Part shown: piece by piece, positions 28,174 through 37,212 of the stretch
Position numbering within the stretch: the first letter of the stretch is position 1
How the letters are laid out: every line of letters starts with the position of its first letter
Assembly (NCBI GenBank): GCA_002500765.1
Contig: DLSX01000258.1
Location: 81,868-145,867 of the forward strand
Source of the DNA: Neorhizobium sp. UBA7851
GTDB lineage: Bacteria > Pseudomonadota > Alphaproteobacteria > Rhizobiales > Rhizobiaceae
Length of the DNA stretch: 64,000 nt
Direction: 5' to 3'
The notes under the pieces: model-generated
Told to the model about the DNA's origin: nothing
Seen by the model: the letters and a program-made list of their open reading frames with translations, nothing else
Databases searched by the model: none
Program-made: the position numbers and the translations under genes

Positions 28174-28722
28174 ATGTCCAAGAAGGACGGAACCAGACAA
28201 GCTGGATCGGTAAAGGCGGAAGACCTGCCGTATCGGCCTTGCGTCGGTGTCATGGTGCTCAACCGTGACGGGCTGGTCTGGGCCGGCCGACGGATTTCCG
28301 AAGGAAACAGCGAATATGACGGCTCGCCTCAGCTCTGGCAGATGCCGCAGGGAGGGATCGACAAGGGCGAAGATGCGCTTCCGGCCGCCTATCGCGAGCT
28401 CTACGAAGAGACGGGTATGGAGACCGTTACTCTACTCGCTCAATCGAGGGACTGGATCAATTACGATCTGCCGCCGCATCTCATCGGCATAGGGCTCAAG
28501 GGAAAATATCGCGGGCAGACACAGCGCTGGTTCGCTTTCCGCTTCGAAGGCGATGAAAGCGAGATAGCGATCAACCCCCCGCCGGGCGGTCACACGCCCG
28601 AATTCGACGCCTGGGAATGGAAGCCGATGGCTGATCTTCCCGGTTTGATCGTCCCGTTCAAACGAGCGGTCTACAATCAGGTCGTCGCAGAGTTTTCTCA
28701 TCTGGCTGTGGCTGCAGCCTGA
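28174..28722 (+). CDS. rppH: RNA pyrophosphohydrolase / (di)nucleoside polyphosphate hydrolase (Nudix)
   Basis: Removes pyrophosphate from 5' triphosphorylated mRNA, starting decay, and can hydrolyse Ap4A-type molecules; 182 residues. [20 protein letters not shown] and [14 protein letters not shown] lead into the Nudix box [22 protein letters not shown]. The helix [20 protein letters not shown] is typical of the RppH/IalA branch. GGAG precedes the ATG. A bidirectional terminator separates it from the convergent bfr gene. Confidence 0.95.
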   Translation: MSKKDGTRQAGSVKAEDLPYRPCVGVMVLNRDGLVWAGRRISEGNSEYDGSPQLWQMPQGGIDKGEDALPAAYRELYEETGMETVTLLAQSRDWINYDLPPHLIGIGLKGKYRGQTQRWFAFRFEGDESEIAINPPPGGHTPEFDAWEWKPMADLPGLIVPFKRAVYNQVVAEFSHLAVAAA

Positions 28723-28744
28723 ATCTTGCCGTTGCGATAAACTT

Positions 28745-28774
28745 AAAAGACCCGGCTCGAAAGCCGGGTCTTTT
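28745..28774. terminator. bidirectional terminator between rppH and bfr
   Basis: AAAAGACCCGGCT pairs perfectly with AGCCGGGTCTTTT (13 bp) around loop CGAA. The A-run and T-run make it functional for both converging genes. Confidence 0.95.
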
Positions 28775-28779
28775 CGTAT

Positions 28780-29265
28780 TCATTCTGCAGCGTCGGCCGA
28801 TTCAGCGTTGAGCTGGCCGTAACGTTCCTCACCGATCTTGTTGAGGAGGTCGAGTTGGGTTTCGAGGAAGTCGATGTGACCTTCCTCATCCATCAGCAGC
28901 TCTTCGAACAGCTTCATGGAAACGTAGTCGCCTGCCTCATGACAGAGATCACGAGATGCCTTGTAGGCCGTGCGGGCGTCGTATTCGCCGGCAAGATCCG
29001 CCTCCAGCACTTCCTTGACATTCTGGCCGATACGCAGCGGCGCGACTGTCTGGAGATTGGGATGGCCCTCGAGGAAGATGATGCGATCGATCAGACGATC
29101 CGCATGCTGCATTTCTTCGATGGATTCGGCGCGCTCCTTCTTGGCGAGCTTGGTAAATCCCCAATCGTCCAGAAGACGGTAGTGCAGCCAGTATTGATTA
29201 ACGGCCCCAAGTTCGAGGAACAAAGCCTCGTTAAGCCGCTCTATGACCCTTTTGTCGCCTTTCAA
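28780..29265 (-). CDS. bfr: bacterioferritin
   Basis: Heme-containing iron-storage ferritin of 161 residues. The start is the TTG at 29265, read as [20 protein letters not shown], with GGAGAG upstream; this matches the MKGD start of known Bfr. The ferroxidase ligands E18, E51 and H54 and the heme ligand M52 are all in place ([20 protein letters not shown]), and [12 protein letters not shown] gives E127/H130. The 24-mer takes up and mineralises Fe(II). It overlaps the end of bfd by 35 bases, so release and storage proteins are co-produced. Confidence 0.96.
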   Translation of the reverse strand: MKGDKRVIERLNEALFLELGAVNQYWLHYRLLDDWGFTKLAKKERAESIEEMQHADRLIDRIIFLEGHPNLQTVAPLRIGQNVKEVLEADLAGEYDARTAYKASRDLCHEAGDYVSMKLFEELLMDEEGHIDFLETQLDLLNKIGEERYGQLNAESADAAE

Positions 29266-29542
29266 TGTCCGCTCTCCTGTTTTCCTCATGGAACTGCTTC
29301 AAGCGAGACAAATATATAACGACTTCGTCCTGCGTCGAGTGACGCTCGGCATGATATTCTTCCGTCGTGCGGATAATCAGATCAACGACGTTGGGGAAAC
29401 AGCCACAACAGCGGCCGCGCTTGCTCATGGCATGATAGACTTTCGCCGGAACGATGAGCTGCCAACAGTCTTCGTCAAGAAGCTGGACGATGACGTCCTT
29501 GATTTCCTTGTCCGTAATGTAATTGCAGCTGCAGACGAGCAT
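29231..29542 (-). CDS. bfd: bacterioferritin-associated ferredoxin with C-terminal extension
   Basis: A small [2Fe-2S] protein that reduces and mobilises iron from Bfr. The start [18 protein letters not shown] is at the ATG at 29542 with AGGT upstream. The cluster ligands are CSC near the start and CCGC ([12 protein letters not shown]). The product is 103 residues against about 64 for the E. coli protein; the extra 40, charged and helical ([20 protein letters not shown]), extend to the bfr overlap. An Irr-like half-site lies about 95 bases upstream. Confidence 0.93.
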   Translation of the reverse strand: MLVCSCNYITDKEIKDVIVQLLDEDCWQLIVPAKVYHAMSKRGRCCGCFPNVVDLIIRTTEEYHAERHSTQDEVVIYLSRLKQFHEENRRADIERRQKGHRAA

Positions 29543-29635
29543 TTCCGGTAGACCTGTCAAACATGACCAACGCTATCTTCTTTTGGGAAAGAAGACCGTC
29601 GATGTCAAGAAAAATCCCATTCTGCTTAATCACGA

Positions 29636-29644
29636 GATTCTAAA
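29636..29644 (-). promoter_or_regulatory. Irr (ICE-box)-like half-site upstream of bfd-bfr
   Basis: GATTCTAAA matches the right half of the rhizobial iron control element at every position. The left half (TTTAGAA) is not recognisable. It lies at a sensible distance upstream of bfd. Irr control of bfr is known in Rhizobiales; a site here is inferred. Confidence 0.35.
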
Positions 29645-29702
29645 TTGCCGAGCATCTTTACCATGGGAAATGGCCCGAAGCGCCTTGGCTGCCGAATATG
29701 GC

Positions 29703-29975
29703 TTAAAGCGGTTTCGAAATCCCACCGCTTGCACCAACCTTCGCTTGCACAGTCGGCCGGTTGATCATCACTGATGCCTCTGTCACAAGCGGCATCAGGC
29801 CATTTGCGCCTTCATCCAGGCAGTCGAACAGATGCGTGCGCATCCGTGGCTCCCAGAACTTATTGATATGCGTGGCAACGCCTTTCGCTCTGCCGGCTTC
29901 CGGTTGTGACATGAAGAACGTAGCGATCTGATTTGCCATTCTGATCAGTTTTTCCCGACCCTGATCATGCGACAT
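29703..29975 (-). CDS. fdsD: formate dehydrogenase delta subunit
   Basis: A 90-residue helical protein. KLIRMANQIATFFMSQPE and GVATHINKFWEPRMRTHLFD match the FdsD family, needed for activity of the soluble NAD-dependent molybdenum formate dehydrogenase but without cofactors of its own. It is the last gene of the fds operon, 75 bases after fdsA. In Cupriavidus the sulfurtransferase fdsC lies between A and D; here there is no room for it, so a distant fdhD must supply that step. Confidence 0.92.
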   Translation of the reverse strand: MSHDQGREKLIRMANQIATFFMSQPEAGRAKGVATHINKFWEPRMRTHLFDCLDEGANGLMPLVTEASVMINRPTVQAKVGASGGISKPL

Positions 29976-30050
29976 TGATAGGCTCCTGTTGCGTTAGGAT
30001 ACGGAGATTTCGGGGGGCTGAAAACGATCCGGTGCGGTTCCTGAGCGACC

Positions 30051-32930
30051 CTACTCCGCCGCCTCCATCTTGCCTGCTATGCGGCGTGAGCGGCGAGACA
30101 GATCATTGTAATCCTCCTGCCATTCGGTCGGCCCGTTGGAGGGTGAGACCTGCACTGCGGTCACCTTGTATTCCGGGCAGTTCGTCGCCCAATCGGAGAA
30201 GTCCGTGGTGATGACATTGGCCTGCGTGTCCGGATGGTGGAAGGTCGTGTAGACGACACCCGGCGATACCCGATCGGTGATCAAGGCCCTCAGCGTCGTA
30301 TCACCCGAGCGGCTTGCGAGCTTGACCCAGTCGCCATCCTTGATTCCACGCTGTTCTGCATCATGAGGATGGATTTCCAGCCGATCCTCCTCATGCCAGG
30401 CGACATTTTCGGTACGCCGCGTTTGCGCGCCGACATTGTATTGCGAGAGAATGCGGCCGGTGGTGAGCAGAAGCGGGAAGCGTGGCCCGGTGCGCTCGTC
30501 GGTTCCCACATATTCGGTGCGAATGAATTTTCCCTTGCCGCGCACGAACCCATCGACATGCATGATCGGTGAACCTTGCGGGTGCGCTTCGTTGCATGGC
30601 CACTGAACCGAGCCCATCTTGTCCAGGTAATCATAGGAAACCAGTGCGAAGCTCGGCGTTGTTGCGGCGATTTCGTCCATGATTTCGGACGGATGGACGT
30701 AGTTCCAGTTCAGCCCCATCGCCTGCGCAAGCTTCTGCGTGACCTCCCAGTCGGCATAACCGTTTTTCGGTGTCATCACCTTGCGCACGCGGTTGATGCG
30801 GCGCTCGGCATTGGTGAATGTTCCGTCCTTTTCGAGGAAAGTCGAGCCGGGCAGGAAGACATGGGCATAATTGGCCGTTTCGTTCAAAAACAGGTCATGC
30901 ACGACGACACATTCCATTGCGGCAAGCCCGGCTGAGACGTGTTTTGTATCCGGGTCGGACTGCAGGATATCCTCGCCCTGGATATAGATTCCCCTGAACG
31001 TGCCCTCGACGGCGGCATCCAGCATGTTGGGAATACGCAGGCCCGGCTCATTGTTCAGCGTCACGCCCCATAGCTTTTCGAATGTTTCGCGGGTGGCATC
31101 GTCCGATATATGGCGATAACCCGGCAGTTCGTGCGGGAACGACCCCATGTCACAGGAGCCCTGCACATTGTTCTGGCCGCGCAGTGGGTTCACGCCGACG
31201 CCGGGCCGGCCGATATTGCCGGTGACCATGGCGAGATTGGCGATCGCCATGACCGTCGTCGATCCCTGGCTGTGTTCGGTAACGCCGAGGCCGTAATAGA
31301 TCGCGCCGTTGCCACCGGTGGCAAACAGCCGGGCAGTACCGCGGACGAGATCGGCCGGAACGCCGGTAAAGCTTTCTGTCGATTCCGGGCTGTGTGCCTC
31401 TTGCGAAACGAAGGCTGCCCAGTCCTCGAACTCGGACCAGTCGCAACGCTCCCGGATAAACTGTTCGGCAGCCAGGCCCTCTGTGACGATGACATGTGCC
31501 AGCGCTGTCATGACCGCGACATTGGTGCCGGGTTTCAAGGGCAGGTGATAGGCGGCTTCCACATGCGGCGTCCGAACGAGATCGATGCGGCGCGGATCGA
31601 TGACGATCAGCTTTGCTCCCTGCCTCAGGCGTTTTTTCAGTCGCGAGCCGAAGACCGGGTGCCCGTCGGTCGGGTTGGCACCGATGACGATCACCACATC
31701 GGAATGCTCAACGCTGTCGAAATTCTGCGTGCCGGCGGAGGTGCCGAAGGCCTGGCCGAGACCATAACCCGTCGGCGAATGACAGACGCGGGCGCACGTA
31801 TCGACATTGTTGTTGCCGAAACCGGCGCGGACCAGCTTCTGCACCAGAAATGTTTCCTCGTTCGTGCAGCGCGACGAGGTGATGCCGCCGATTGCGTCCC
31901 GCCCATATTGGTACTGGATGCGGCGGAATTCCGTGGCGATATGCGAAAACGCCTCTTCCCAGGTCACTTCCCGCCAGGGATCGGCGATCCTGTCGCGGAT
32001 CATCGGATTGAGGATTCGATCCTTGTGGCTGGCATAACCATAGGCAAAGCGCCCCTTGACGCAGGAGTGCCCCCGGTTGGCCTGCCCATCCTTCCATGGC
32101 ACCATGCGGACGAGTTCTTCGCCGCGCATCTCCGCCTTGAACGAACAGCCGACGCCGCAATAGGCGCAGGTCGTGACCGCCGAATGTTCCGGCTGGCCGA
32201 TCGCGATCACCGACTTTTCCGTCAGCGTTGCGGTGGGGCAGGCCTGCACGCAGGCGCCGCAGGACACGCATTCGGATTCCAGAAAATGTTCATGCGCTCC
32301 GGGCGAGACACGGCTTTCGAAACCGCGTCCTTCGATCGTCAGTGCAAAGGTTCCCTGCACTTCTTCACAGGCGCGCACGCAACGGGAGCAGACGATGCAT
32401 TTCGACGGATCATAAGTGAAATAAGGATTGGACTCGTCCTTCGGCATCCATCTGGCATTAATGTCGCCATCGTTACGGCTGCGGACATGGTTGCCGCCCT
32501 CGTAGCCGTAGCGCACGTCGCGAAGCCCGACCGCGCCCGCCATATCCTGCAATTCGCAATCGCCATTGGCCGCGCAGGTGAGACAGTCGAGCGGATGGTC
32601 GGAGATATAAAGCTCCATCACGCCGCGGCGGATATCCTTCAGCCGGTTCGTCTGGGTGTGGACGACCATATTTGGCGCAACCGGTGTCGTGCATGAGGAT
32701 GGCGTGTCATTGCGGCCCTCGACCTCGACCAGACAGAGGCGGCAGGAACCGAAGGCGTCGACCATGTCGGTGGCGCAGAGTTTTGGCACCTGGATACCGG
32801 CTTCCATCGAGGCGCGCATTATCGAGGTGCCCTCGGGCACGGTGATGCTGCGACCGTCTATGGTTAGTGTCACCTGCTTTTCGGAGCGGGAGACCGGGGT
32901 GCCGTAGTCGGTTTCGTGGATCAGGGACAT
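30051..32930 (-). CDS. fdsA: NAD-dependent formate dehydrogenase, alpha (catalytic) subunit
   Basis: The 959-residue catalytic subunit oxidises formate to CO2 at a bis-MGD molybdenum centre. In order: an N-terminal [2Fe-2S] domain (FGSCRLCLVEVEG), the NuoG-like His/Cys cluster (DCLTCAANGDCELQ), two [4Fe-4S] ferredoxin motifs (CIVCSRCVRACEE and CVSCGACVQACPT), and the proximal cluster CAYCGVGCSFKAE. The molybdopterin domain carries the Mo-ligand cysteine in ARVCHSPTG, and the molybdopterin dinucleotide-binding domain ends the protein. All Cys sets are intact. Cytoplasmic, working with FdsB and FdsG; this route gives NADH from formate. Confidence 0.97.
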   Translation of the reverse strand: MSLIHETDYGTPVSRSEKQVTLTIDGRSITVPEGTSIMRASMEAGIQVPKLCATDMVDAFGSCRLCLVEVEGRNDTPSSCTTPVAPNMVVHTQTNRLKDIRRGVMELYISDHPLDCLTCAANGDCELQDMAGAVGLRDVRYGYEGGNHVRSRNDGDINARWMPKDESNPYFTYDPSKCIVCSRCVRACEEVQGTFALTIEGRGFESRVSPGAHEHFLESECVSCGACVQACPTATLTEKSVIAIGQPEHSAVTTCAYCGVGCSFKAEMRGEELVRMVPWKDGQANRGHSCVKGRFAYGYASHKDRILNPMIRDRIADPWREVTWEEAFSHIATEFRRIQYQYGRDAIGGITSSRCTNEETFLVQKLVRAGFGNNNVDTCARVCHSPTGYGLGQAFGTSAGTQNFDSVEHSDVVIVIGANPTDGHPVFGSRLKKRLRQGAKLIVIDPRRIDLVRTPHVEAAYHLPLKPGTNVAVMTALAHVIVTEGLAAEQFIRERCDWSEFEDWAAFVSQEAHSPESTESFTGVPADLVRGTARLFATGGNGAIYYGLGVTEHSQGSTTVMAIANLAMVTGNIGRPGVGVNPLRGQNNVQGSCDMGSFPHELPGYRHISDDATRETFEKLWGVTLNNEPGLRIPNMLDAAVEGTFRGIYIQGEDILQSDPDTKHVSAGLAAMECVVVHDLFLNETANYAHVFLPGSTFLEKDGTFTNAERRINRVRKVMTPKNGYADWEVTQKLAQAMGLNWNYVHPSEIMDEIAATTPSFALVSYDYLDKMGSVQWPCNEAHPQGSPIMHVDGFVRGKGKFIRTEYVGTDERTGPRFPLLLTTGRILSQYNVGAQTRRTENVAWHEEDRLEIHPHDAEQRGIKDGDWVKLASRSGDTTLRALITDRVSPGVVYTTFHHPDTQANVITTDFSDWATNCPEYKVTAVQVSPSNGPTEWQEDYNDLSRRSRRIAGKMEAAE

Positions 32931-32934
32931 GATA

Positions 32935-34491
32935 TTACTCCGCCGCCTCGATAAGAGGCGCTGACACGAAATCCTGCGGGAAATGCGTCAGTGCGCTCAT
33001 CACGGGATAGGGTGTGAAGCCGCCCAGCGCACAGAGCGAACCGAACTTCATCGTATTGCAGAGGTCGGCCAGCAGCGACTTGTTCTTCTCGGGCTCGATG
33101 CCGGCGATGATCTTGTCGACGGTCTCGACGCCACGGGTCGAGCCGATACGGCATGGCGTGCACTTGCCGCAGCTTTCGATGGCGCAGAACTCCATAGCGA
33201 AACGCGCCTGTTTCAGCAGGTTGGCCGTGTCATCGAAAACGGTGATGCCGGCATGGCCGATCAGCCCGTCCTTGGCGGCAAAGGCCTCGTAGTCAAAGGG
33301 CGTGTCGAAGAGCTCACGTGGAAAATAGGCCCCGAGCGGACCGCCAACCTGTACCGCCTTGACCGGCCTCCCCGTTGCCGTGCCGCCGCCGATATGGTCG
33401 ACGATCTCCCCAAGCGACAGGCCGAAAGCCGTCTCGAACAGGCCGCCATATTTGGCGTTGCCGGCAATCTGGATCGGGATCGTGCCGCGCGAGCGCCCCA
33501 TGCCAAAGTCTTTGTAGAAGGTGGCTCCCCTGTCCATGATGACCGGGATGGAAGCGAGCGAGATGACGTTGTTGACCACGGTCGGACGACCGAGAAAGCC
33601 CTGCAGTGCCGGCAGCGGCGGCTTGGCGCGGACGATGCCGCGCTTGCCTTCCAGTGAATTGAGGAGCGAGGTTTCCTCGCCGCAGACATAGGCGCCGGCT
33701 CCCGAACGTACTTCCATATCGAAGGCGTGATCCGACCCGAGTACTGAGGGGCCGAGAATGCCAGCGGCCCGCGCGATCTCGATTGCCGCGCTCATCGTTG
33801 CGATGGCATGCGGATATTCGGAGCGGGTATAGATATATCCCTTGGTCGCGCCGGTCGCGATCCCGGCGATCGCCATGCCCTCGATCAACACGAAGGGATC
33901 ACCCTCCATGATCATCCGGTCGGCGAAGGTGGCGCTGTCGCCTTCATCGGCATTGCAGACGATGTATTTCTGCGGGCCGGCGGCCTCCATCACTGTCTTC
34001 CACTTGATGCCGGTCGGGAAACCGGCGCCACCACGACCGCGCAACCCGCTATCGGTCACTTCCTGAACGATCGCTGCCGGGGGCATGGCGACGGCCTTTT
34101 CCAGACCTTTCAGCCCCTTATAATGGCGATAGTCGTCAATCGACAGCGGATCGGTTACGCCGCAACGGGAGAAGGTGAGGCGGGTCTGCTGACGGAGGAA
34201 AGGAATCTCCTTCGTCAGCCCAAGACAGAGGGCATGGTCATTGCCGGACAGGAAACCGGTATCGAAGAGGCTCGGCACATCGTGGGGCTTAACCGGCCCG
34301 TAAGCCACACGGCCGTGATCGGTGCGTACCTCGACCAATGGTTCAAGCCAGAACATACCACGCGAGCCATTGCGTATAATTTTGACATCAAGGCCACGGG
34401 CCGCGATCTCGCGGGAAACAGCGATTGCCACCTTCTCGGCACCAAGCGCCAGAGATGCGGCGTCACGGGGAACAAAGACCGTTACCGTCAT
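32935..34491 (-). CDS. fdsB: formate dehydrogenase beta subunit (NuoF-like, FMN/NAD)
   Basis: Accepts electrons from FdsA and reduces NAD; 518 residues. A thioredoxin-like N-terminal domain (about 1-90) precedes the NuoF fold: SGLRGRGGAGFPTGIKW (FMN/NADH site), ADEGDSATFADRM, YVCGEETSLLNSLEG, and the [4Fe-4S] motif ESCGKCTPCRIGS with CNTMKFGSLCALGG. The ATG at 34491 overlaps the fdsG stop (ATGA), and only 4 bases separate its stop from fdsA, so the subunits are tightly coupled. The longer frame to 34596 would run far into fdsG. Confidence 0.96.
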   Translation of the reverse strand: MTVTVFVPRDAASLALGAEKVAIAVSREIAARGLDVKIIRNGSRGMFWLEPLVEVRTDHGRVAYGPVKPHDVPSLFDTGFLSGNDHALCLGLTKEIPFLRQQTRLTFSRCGVTDPLSIDDYRHYKGLKGLEKAVAMPPAAIVQEVTDSGLRGRGGAGFPTGIKWKTVMEAAGPQKYIVCNADEGDSATFADRMIMEGDPFVLIEGMAIAGIATGATKGYIYTRSEYPHAIATMSAAIEIARAAGILGPSVLGSDHAFDMEVRSGAGAYVCGEETSLLNSLEGKRGIVRAKPPLPALQGFLGRPTVVNNVISLASIPVIMDRGATFYKDFGMGRSRGTIPIQIAGNAKYGGLFETAFGLSLGEIVDHIGGGTATGRPVKAVQVGGPLGAYFPRELFDTPFDYEAFAAKDGLIGHAGITVFDDTANLLKQARFAMEFCAIESCGKCTPCRIGSTRGVETVDKIIAGIEPEKNKSLLADLCNTMKFGSLCALGGFTPYPVMSALTHFPQDFVSAPLIEAAE

Positions 34492-34967
34492 CGGCCAATC
34501 TCCCCGACAATTTCGGAAAGACAGCGTTCGTCCACCCGGCCATACACTTCGCCATCCAGCATGGCCGCCGGCGCGCAGGCGCAAAGGCCCAGACAATAGA
34601 CCGGTTCCAGCGTCACGGCGTCGTCAGCCGTCGTCTGGTGAAAATCGATCCCGAGCAGCTGGCGAACGCGATCCGCCAGAGCATCGCCACCCATCGACTG
34701 GCAGGCTTCGGCACGGCAGATTTTCAAAACATGCCTGCCGCCCGGATGATCACGGAATTCGGGGTAGAAGGTGACGACGCCATGCACTTCGGCGCGGGAG
34801 AGGTTGAGTTCGCCTGCGATAATCTGTTTCGCCTCATTCGGCACGTGGCCGAATTCTGCCTGAAGCGCGTGCAGGATGGGCAGCATGGGCCCTTCCAGAT
34901 GTTTCAGGTGACGAATGATATCTTGCGACCGCTGGGTGATCTCACCAGCGGAAATCCGCACAGTCAT
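34488..34967 (-). CDS. fdsG: formate dehydrogenase gamma subunit (NuoE-like)
   Basis: The small [2Fe-2S] electron-transfer subunit, 159 residues. HGVVTFYPEFRDHPGGRH and the cluster cysteines in KICRAEACQSMGG and EPVYCLGLCACAPAAM match NuoE/FdsG. The ATG at 34967 is placed 8 bases from GGGAGG; an ATG two codons earlier is too close to that site. It is the first gene of the operon. The 585-bp gap upstream is shared with the divergent oppA gene. Confidence 0.95.
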   Translation of the reverse strand: MTVRISAGEITQRSQDIIRHLKHLEGPMLPILHALQAEFGHVPNEAKQIIAGELNLSRAEVHGVVTFYPEFRDHPGGRHVLKICRAEACQSMGGDALADRVRQLLGIDFHQTTADDAVTLEPVYCLGLCACAPAAMLDGEVYGRVDERCLSEIVGEIGR

Positions 34968-35552
34968 GGGCATGGCCTCCCGGCAAATGCTTCGAGACCG
35001 TCCTCCTCGGCTGCCTCGGGCATTCAAGTCGTTCGGAGATCGGATTCATCTCCGGCGATGCGGGAAAATGTCGCAATGGAAGGAGGGCCAGTCAATAAAC
35101 GAGATCGGTTACGCGATAGCAAAAACCTATTAAGGCGTTCTGGTCGTCTTTTGATGCTCGTGGAATAGGGTTCTATTCGCGTTCCGAAAACGGCGTGGTT
35201 ACACGCATAAATTGTCCTTGCGTCCTCCCGCGGCTTCGTCGTCAAATATCGTTTTATACATCCATAAGCAATAAAATTGCGCCAACACGCCTAAAGCGAG
35301 AGATTAGCTGTCTTCGACATTTCTTCCTTATACGTAAGATGTCCCTAATGATCTGAAAGGTTGCTCTGGCTTGTTAGGCATGACGCCTAATTTCTACGAG
35401 GATCACAATTTCCTTATGCAACCTTGACGTTTTTCCGATTTGCCGCAGTTGTCCATTTTAGCCGAGCTGTGGTGAGAAAAGCCTTGCAGTCCATGCCTTT
35501 CTGGCATTCATTCCCGCAACTGAACCGAATAAACTGGGAAAGGATAACGGTT
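34968..35552. promoter_or_regulatory. divergent control region of fdsG and oppA
   Basis: 585 bp without a convincing gene. One clear dyad, TTAGGC-ATGAC-GCCTAA at 35374-35390, lies about 165 bases before oppA. The right third is A/T-rich. No regulator gene for fds is encoded inside, and I see no recognisable sigma-54 site. Confidence 0.4.
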
Positions 35553-37151
35553 ATGTCTTCTCGTCTTCTCAAACTCTCTGCAGCTGCGCTGTTGAGTTCC
35601 GTGCTCTTTGCAAGTGCACCCGCATTCGCGGAAGCCGTTCTCCATCGCGGCAATGCCGGCGAGCCTCAGACGCTCGATCAGGCACAGACCTCGATCAATA
35701 TCGAGGCTTTCATCCTCAAGGATCTTTACGAAGGCCTGACGATTTACGACGCTGCCGGCAAGATTATTCCAGGTGCTGCCGAAAGCTGGACACTGTCGGA
35801 TGATGGTGTAACCTACACGTTTAAGCTGCGCGAAAATGCAAAATGGTCGGATGGCTCTCCTGTTACTGCGCAGGACTTCGAGTTTTCCTTCAAGCGCGTA
35901 GAAGATCCGAAGACGGCTGCGAAATACGCCAACATCCTTTATCCGATCAAGAATGCCGAAGCGATCAATACCGGCAAGGCCGAAGTCGCAACGCTCGGCG
36001 TCAAGGCCGTTGATGACAAGACGTTCCAGGTCACGCTTGAGCGTCCGACGCCCTTCTTCCTCGAGCTGCTGGCGCACCAGACCGCCCTGCCTGTTTCCAA
36101 GGCAAGCGTCGAAAAGAACGGTGCCGATTTCGTCAAGCCGGGCGTGATGGTCTCGAACGGCGCCTTTAAGCTCGTGAGCCACGTGCCGAATGACAGCCTC
36201 GTTGTCGAAAAGAACGAAAATCACTGGGATGCGGCCAATACCAAGCTCGACAAGGTGATCTTCTACCCGATCGACGACCAGGCAGCCTCCGTCCGTCGTT
36301 TCGAAGCGAAGGAGATGGACCTTGTCTATAACTTCTCCGCCGACCAGATCGAGCGCCTGCGCGGAACCTACAAGGACCAGGTTCACGTTTCCCCGACGCT
36401 TGCGACCTACTATTACGCCTTCGATGGCGCTCAGGCCCCCTATGACGACGTGCGGGTCCGCCGGGCACTGTCGATGGCTGTCGACCGCGATTTCCTTGCC
36501 AAGGAAATCTACAGCGGCTCGCAAATCCCGGCCTATTCGTTGGTGCCGCCGGGCATGGCAAGCTATGGCGAACCGTCCAAGGCGGATTTTGCGGAACTTT
36601 CGCAGCTCGACCGCGAGGACAAGGCGCTCGAATTGATGAAGGAAGCCGGTTTTGGTGAAGGCGGCAAGCCGCTCGAAATCGAGATCCGCTACAACACCAA
36701 CCCGAACCACGAACGCGTCGCTACAGCGGTCGCCGACATGTGGAAGAACACCTTCAATGCGAAGGTGACGATGACCAATCTCGACGTATCGTCGCATTAC
36801 GCTTATCTGCAGGAAGGCGGCAAGTTCAACGTTGCTCGTGCGGGCTGGGTTGCCGACTATGCGGATGCCGAAAACTTCCTGGCGCTGAACCTGTCGACCA
36901 ACAAGACCTTCAACTACGGCAAGTACAATAACCCGGAATTCGACGCTCTGATGCAGAAGTCCTATGCGGAAGAGAACCCGGAAGCTCGCTCAAAGCTGCT
37001 GCATGAAGCCGAAGCGCTTCTGTCGCGTGACCAACCGGTCGCACCGCTGCTGACCCAGGCCGACCTTTGGCTCGTGTCCAACCGCGTTTCCGGCTGGGAA
37101 GACAATGCTGCCAACGAGCACCTGAGCCGCTTCCTCAGCGTTTCCGAATAA
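35553..37151 (+). CDS. oppA: oligopeptide ABC transporter, periplasmic binding protein
   Basis: A 532-residue SBP family 5 protein. The signal peptide is LLKLSAAALLSSVLFASAPA, cleaved near FAEA. GNAGEPQTLDQAQTSINIEA, then YEGLTIYDAAGKIIPGAAES and RENAKWSDGSPVTAQDF are diagnostic for OppA/DppA-type proteins, and YDDVRVRRALSMAVDRD is the family signature. The ATG at 35553 has AAAGGAT upstream. It heads the oppABC-DF operon. Peptide length preference cannot be read from sequence. Confidence 0.95.
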   Translation: MSSRLLKLSAAALLSSVLFASAPAFAEAVLHRGNAGEPQTLDQAQTSINIEAFILKDLYEGLTIYDAAGKIIPGAAESWTLSDDGVTYTFKLRENAKWSDGSPVTAQDFEFSFKRVEDPKTAAKYANILYPIKNAEAINTGKAEVATLGVKAVDDKTFQVTLERPTPFFLELLAHQTALPVSKASVEKNGADFVKPGVMVSNGAFKLVSHVPNDSLVVEKNENHWDAANTKLDKVIFYPIDDQAASVRRFEAKEMDLVYNFSADQIERLRGTYKDQVHVSPTLATYYYAFDGAQAPYDDVRVRRALSMAVDRDFLAKEIYSGSQIPAYSLVPPGMASYGEPSKADFAELSQLDREDKALELMKEAGFGEGGKPLEIEIRYNTNPNHERVATAVADMWKNTFNAKVTMTNLDVSSHYAYLQEGGKFNVARAGWVADYADAENFLALNLSTNKTFNYGKYNNPEFDALMQKSYAEENPEARSKLLHEAEALLSRDQPVAPLLTQADLWLVSNRVSGWEDNAANEHLSRFLSVSE

Positions 37152-37212
37152 TCTTCACCATCTGAGACGGCGCCCGCGACCAAGCGGGCGCCGTTTTGCA
37201 GGAGACACCCGC

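Noticed and set aside
31110..32696. 528-codon plus-strand frame inside fdsA
   Set aside because: Antisense shadow of a gene with all Fe-S and Mo motifs intact; Arg/His/Asp-rich with no domain.
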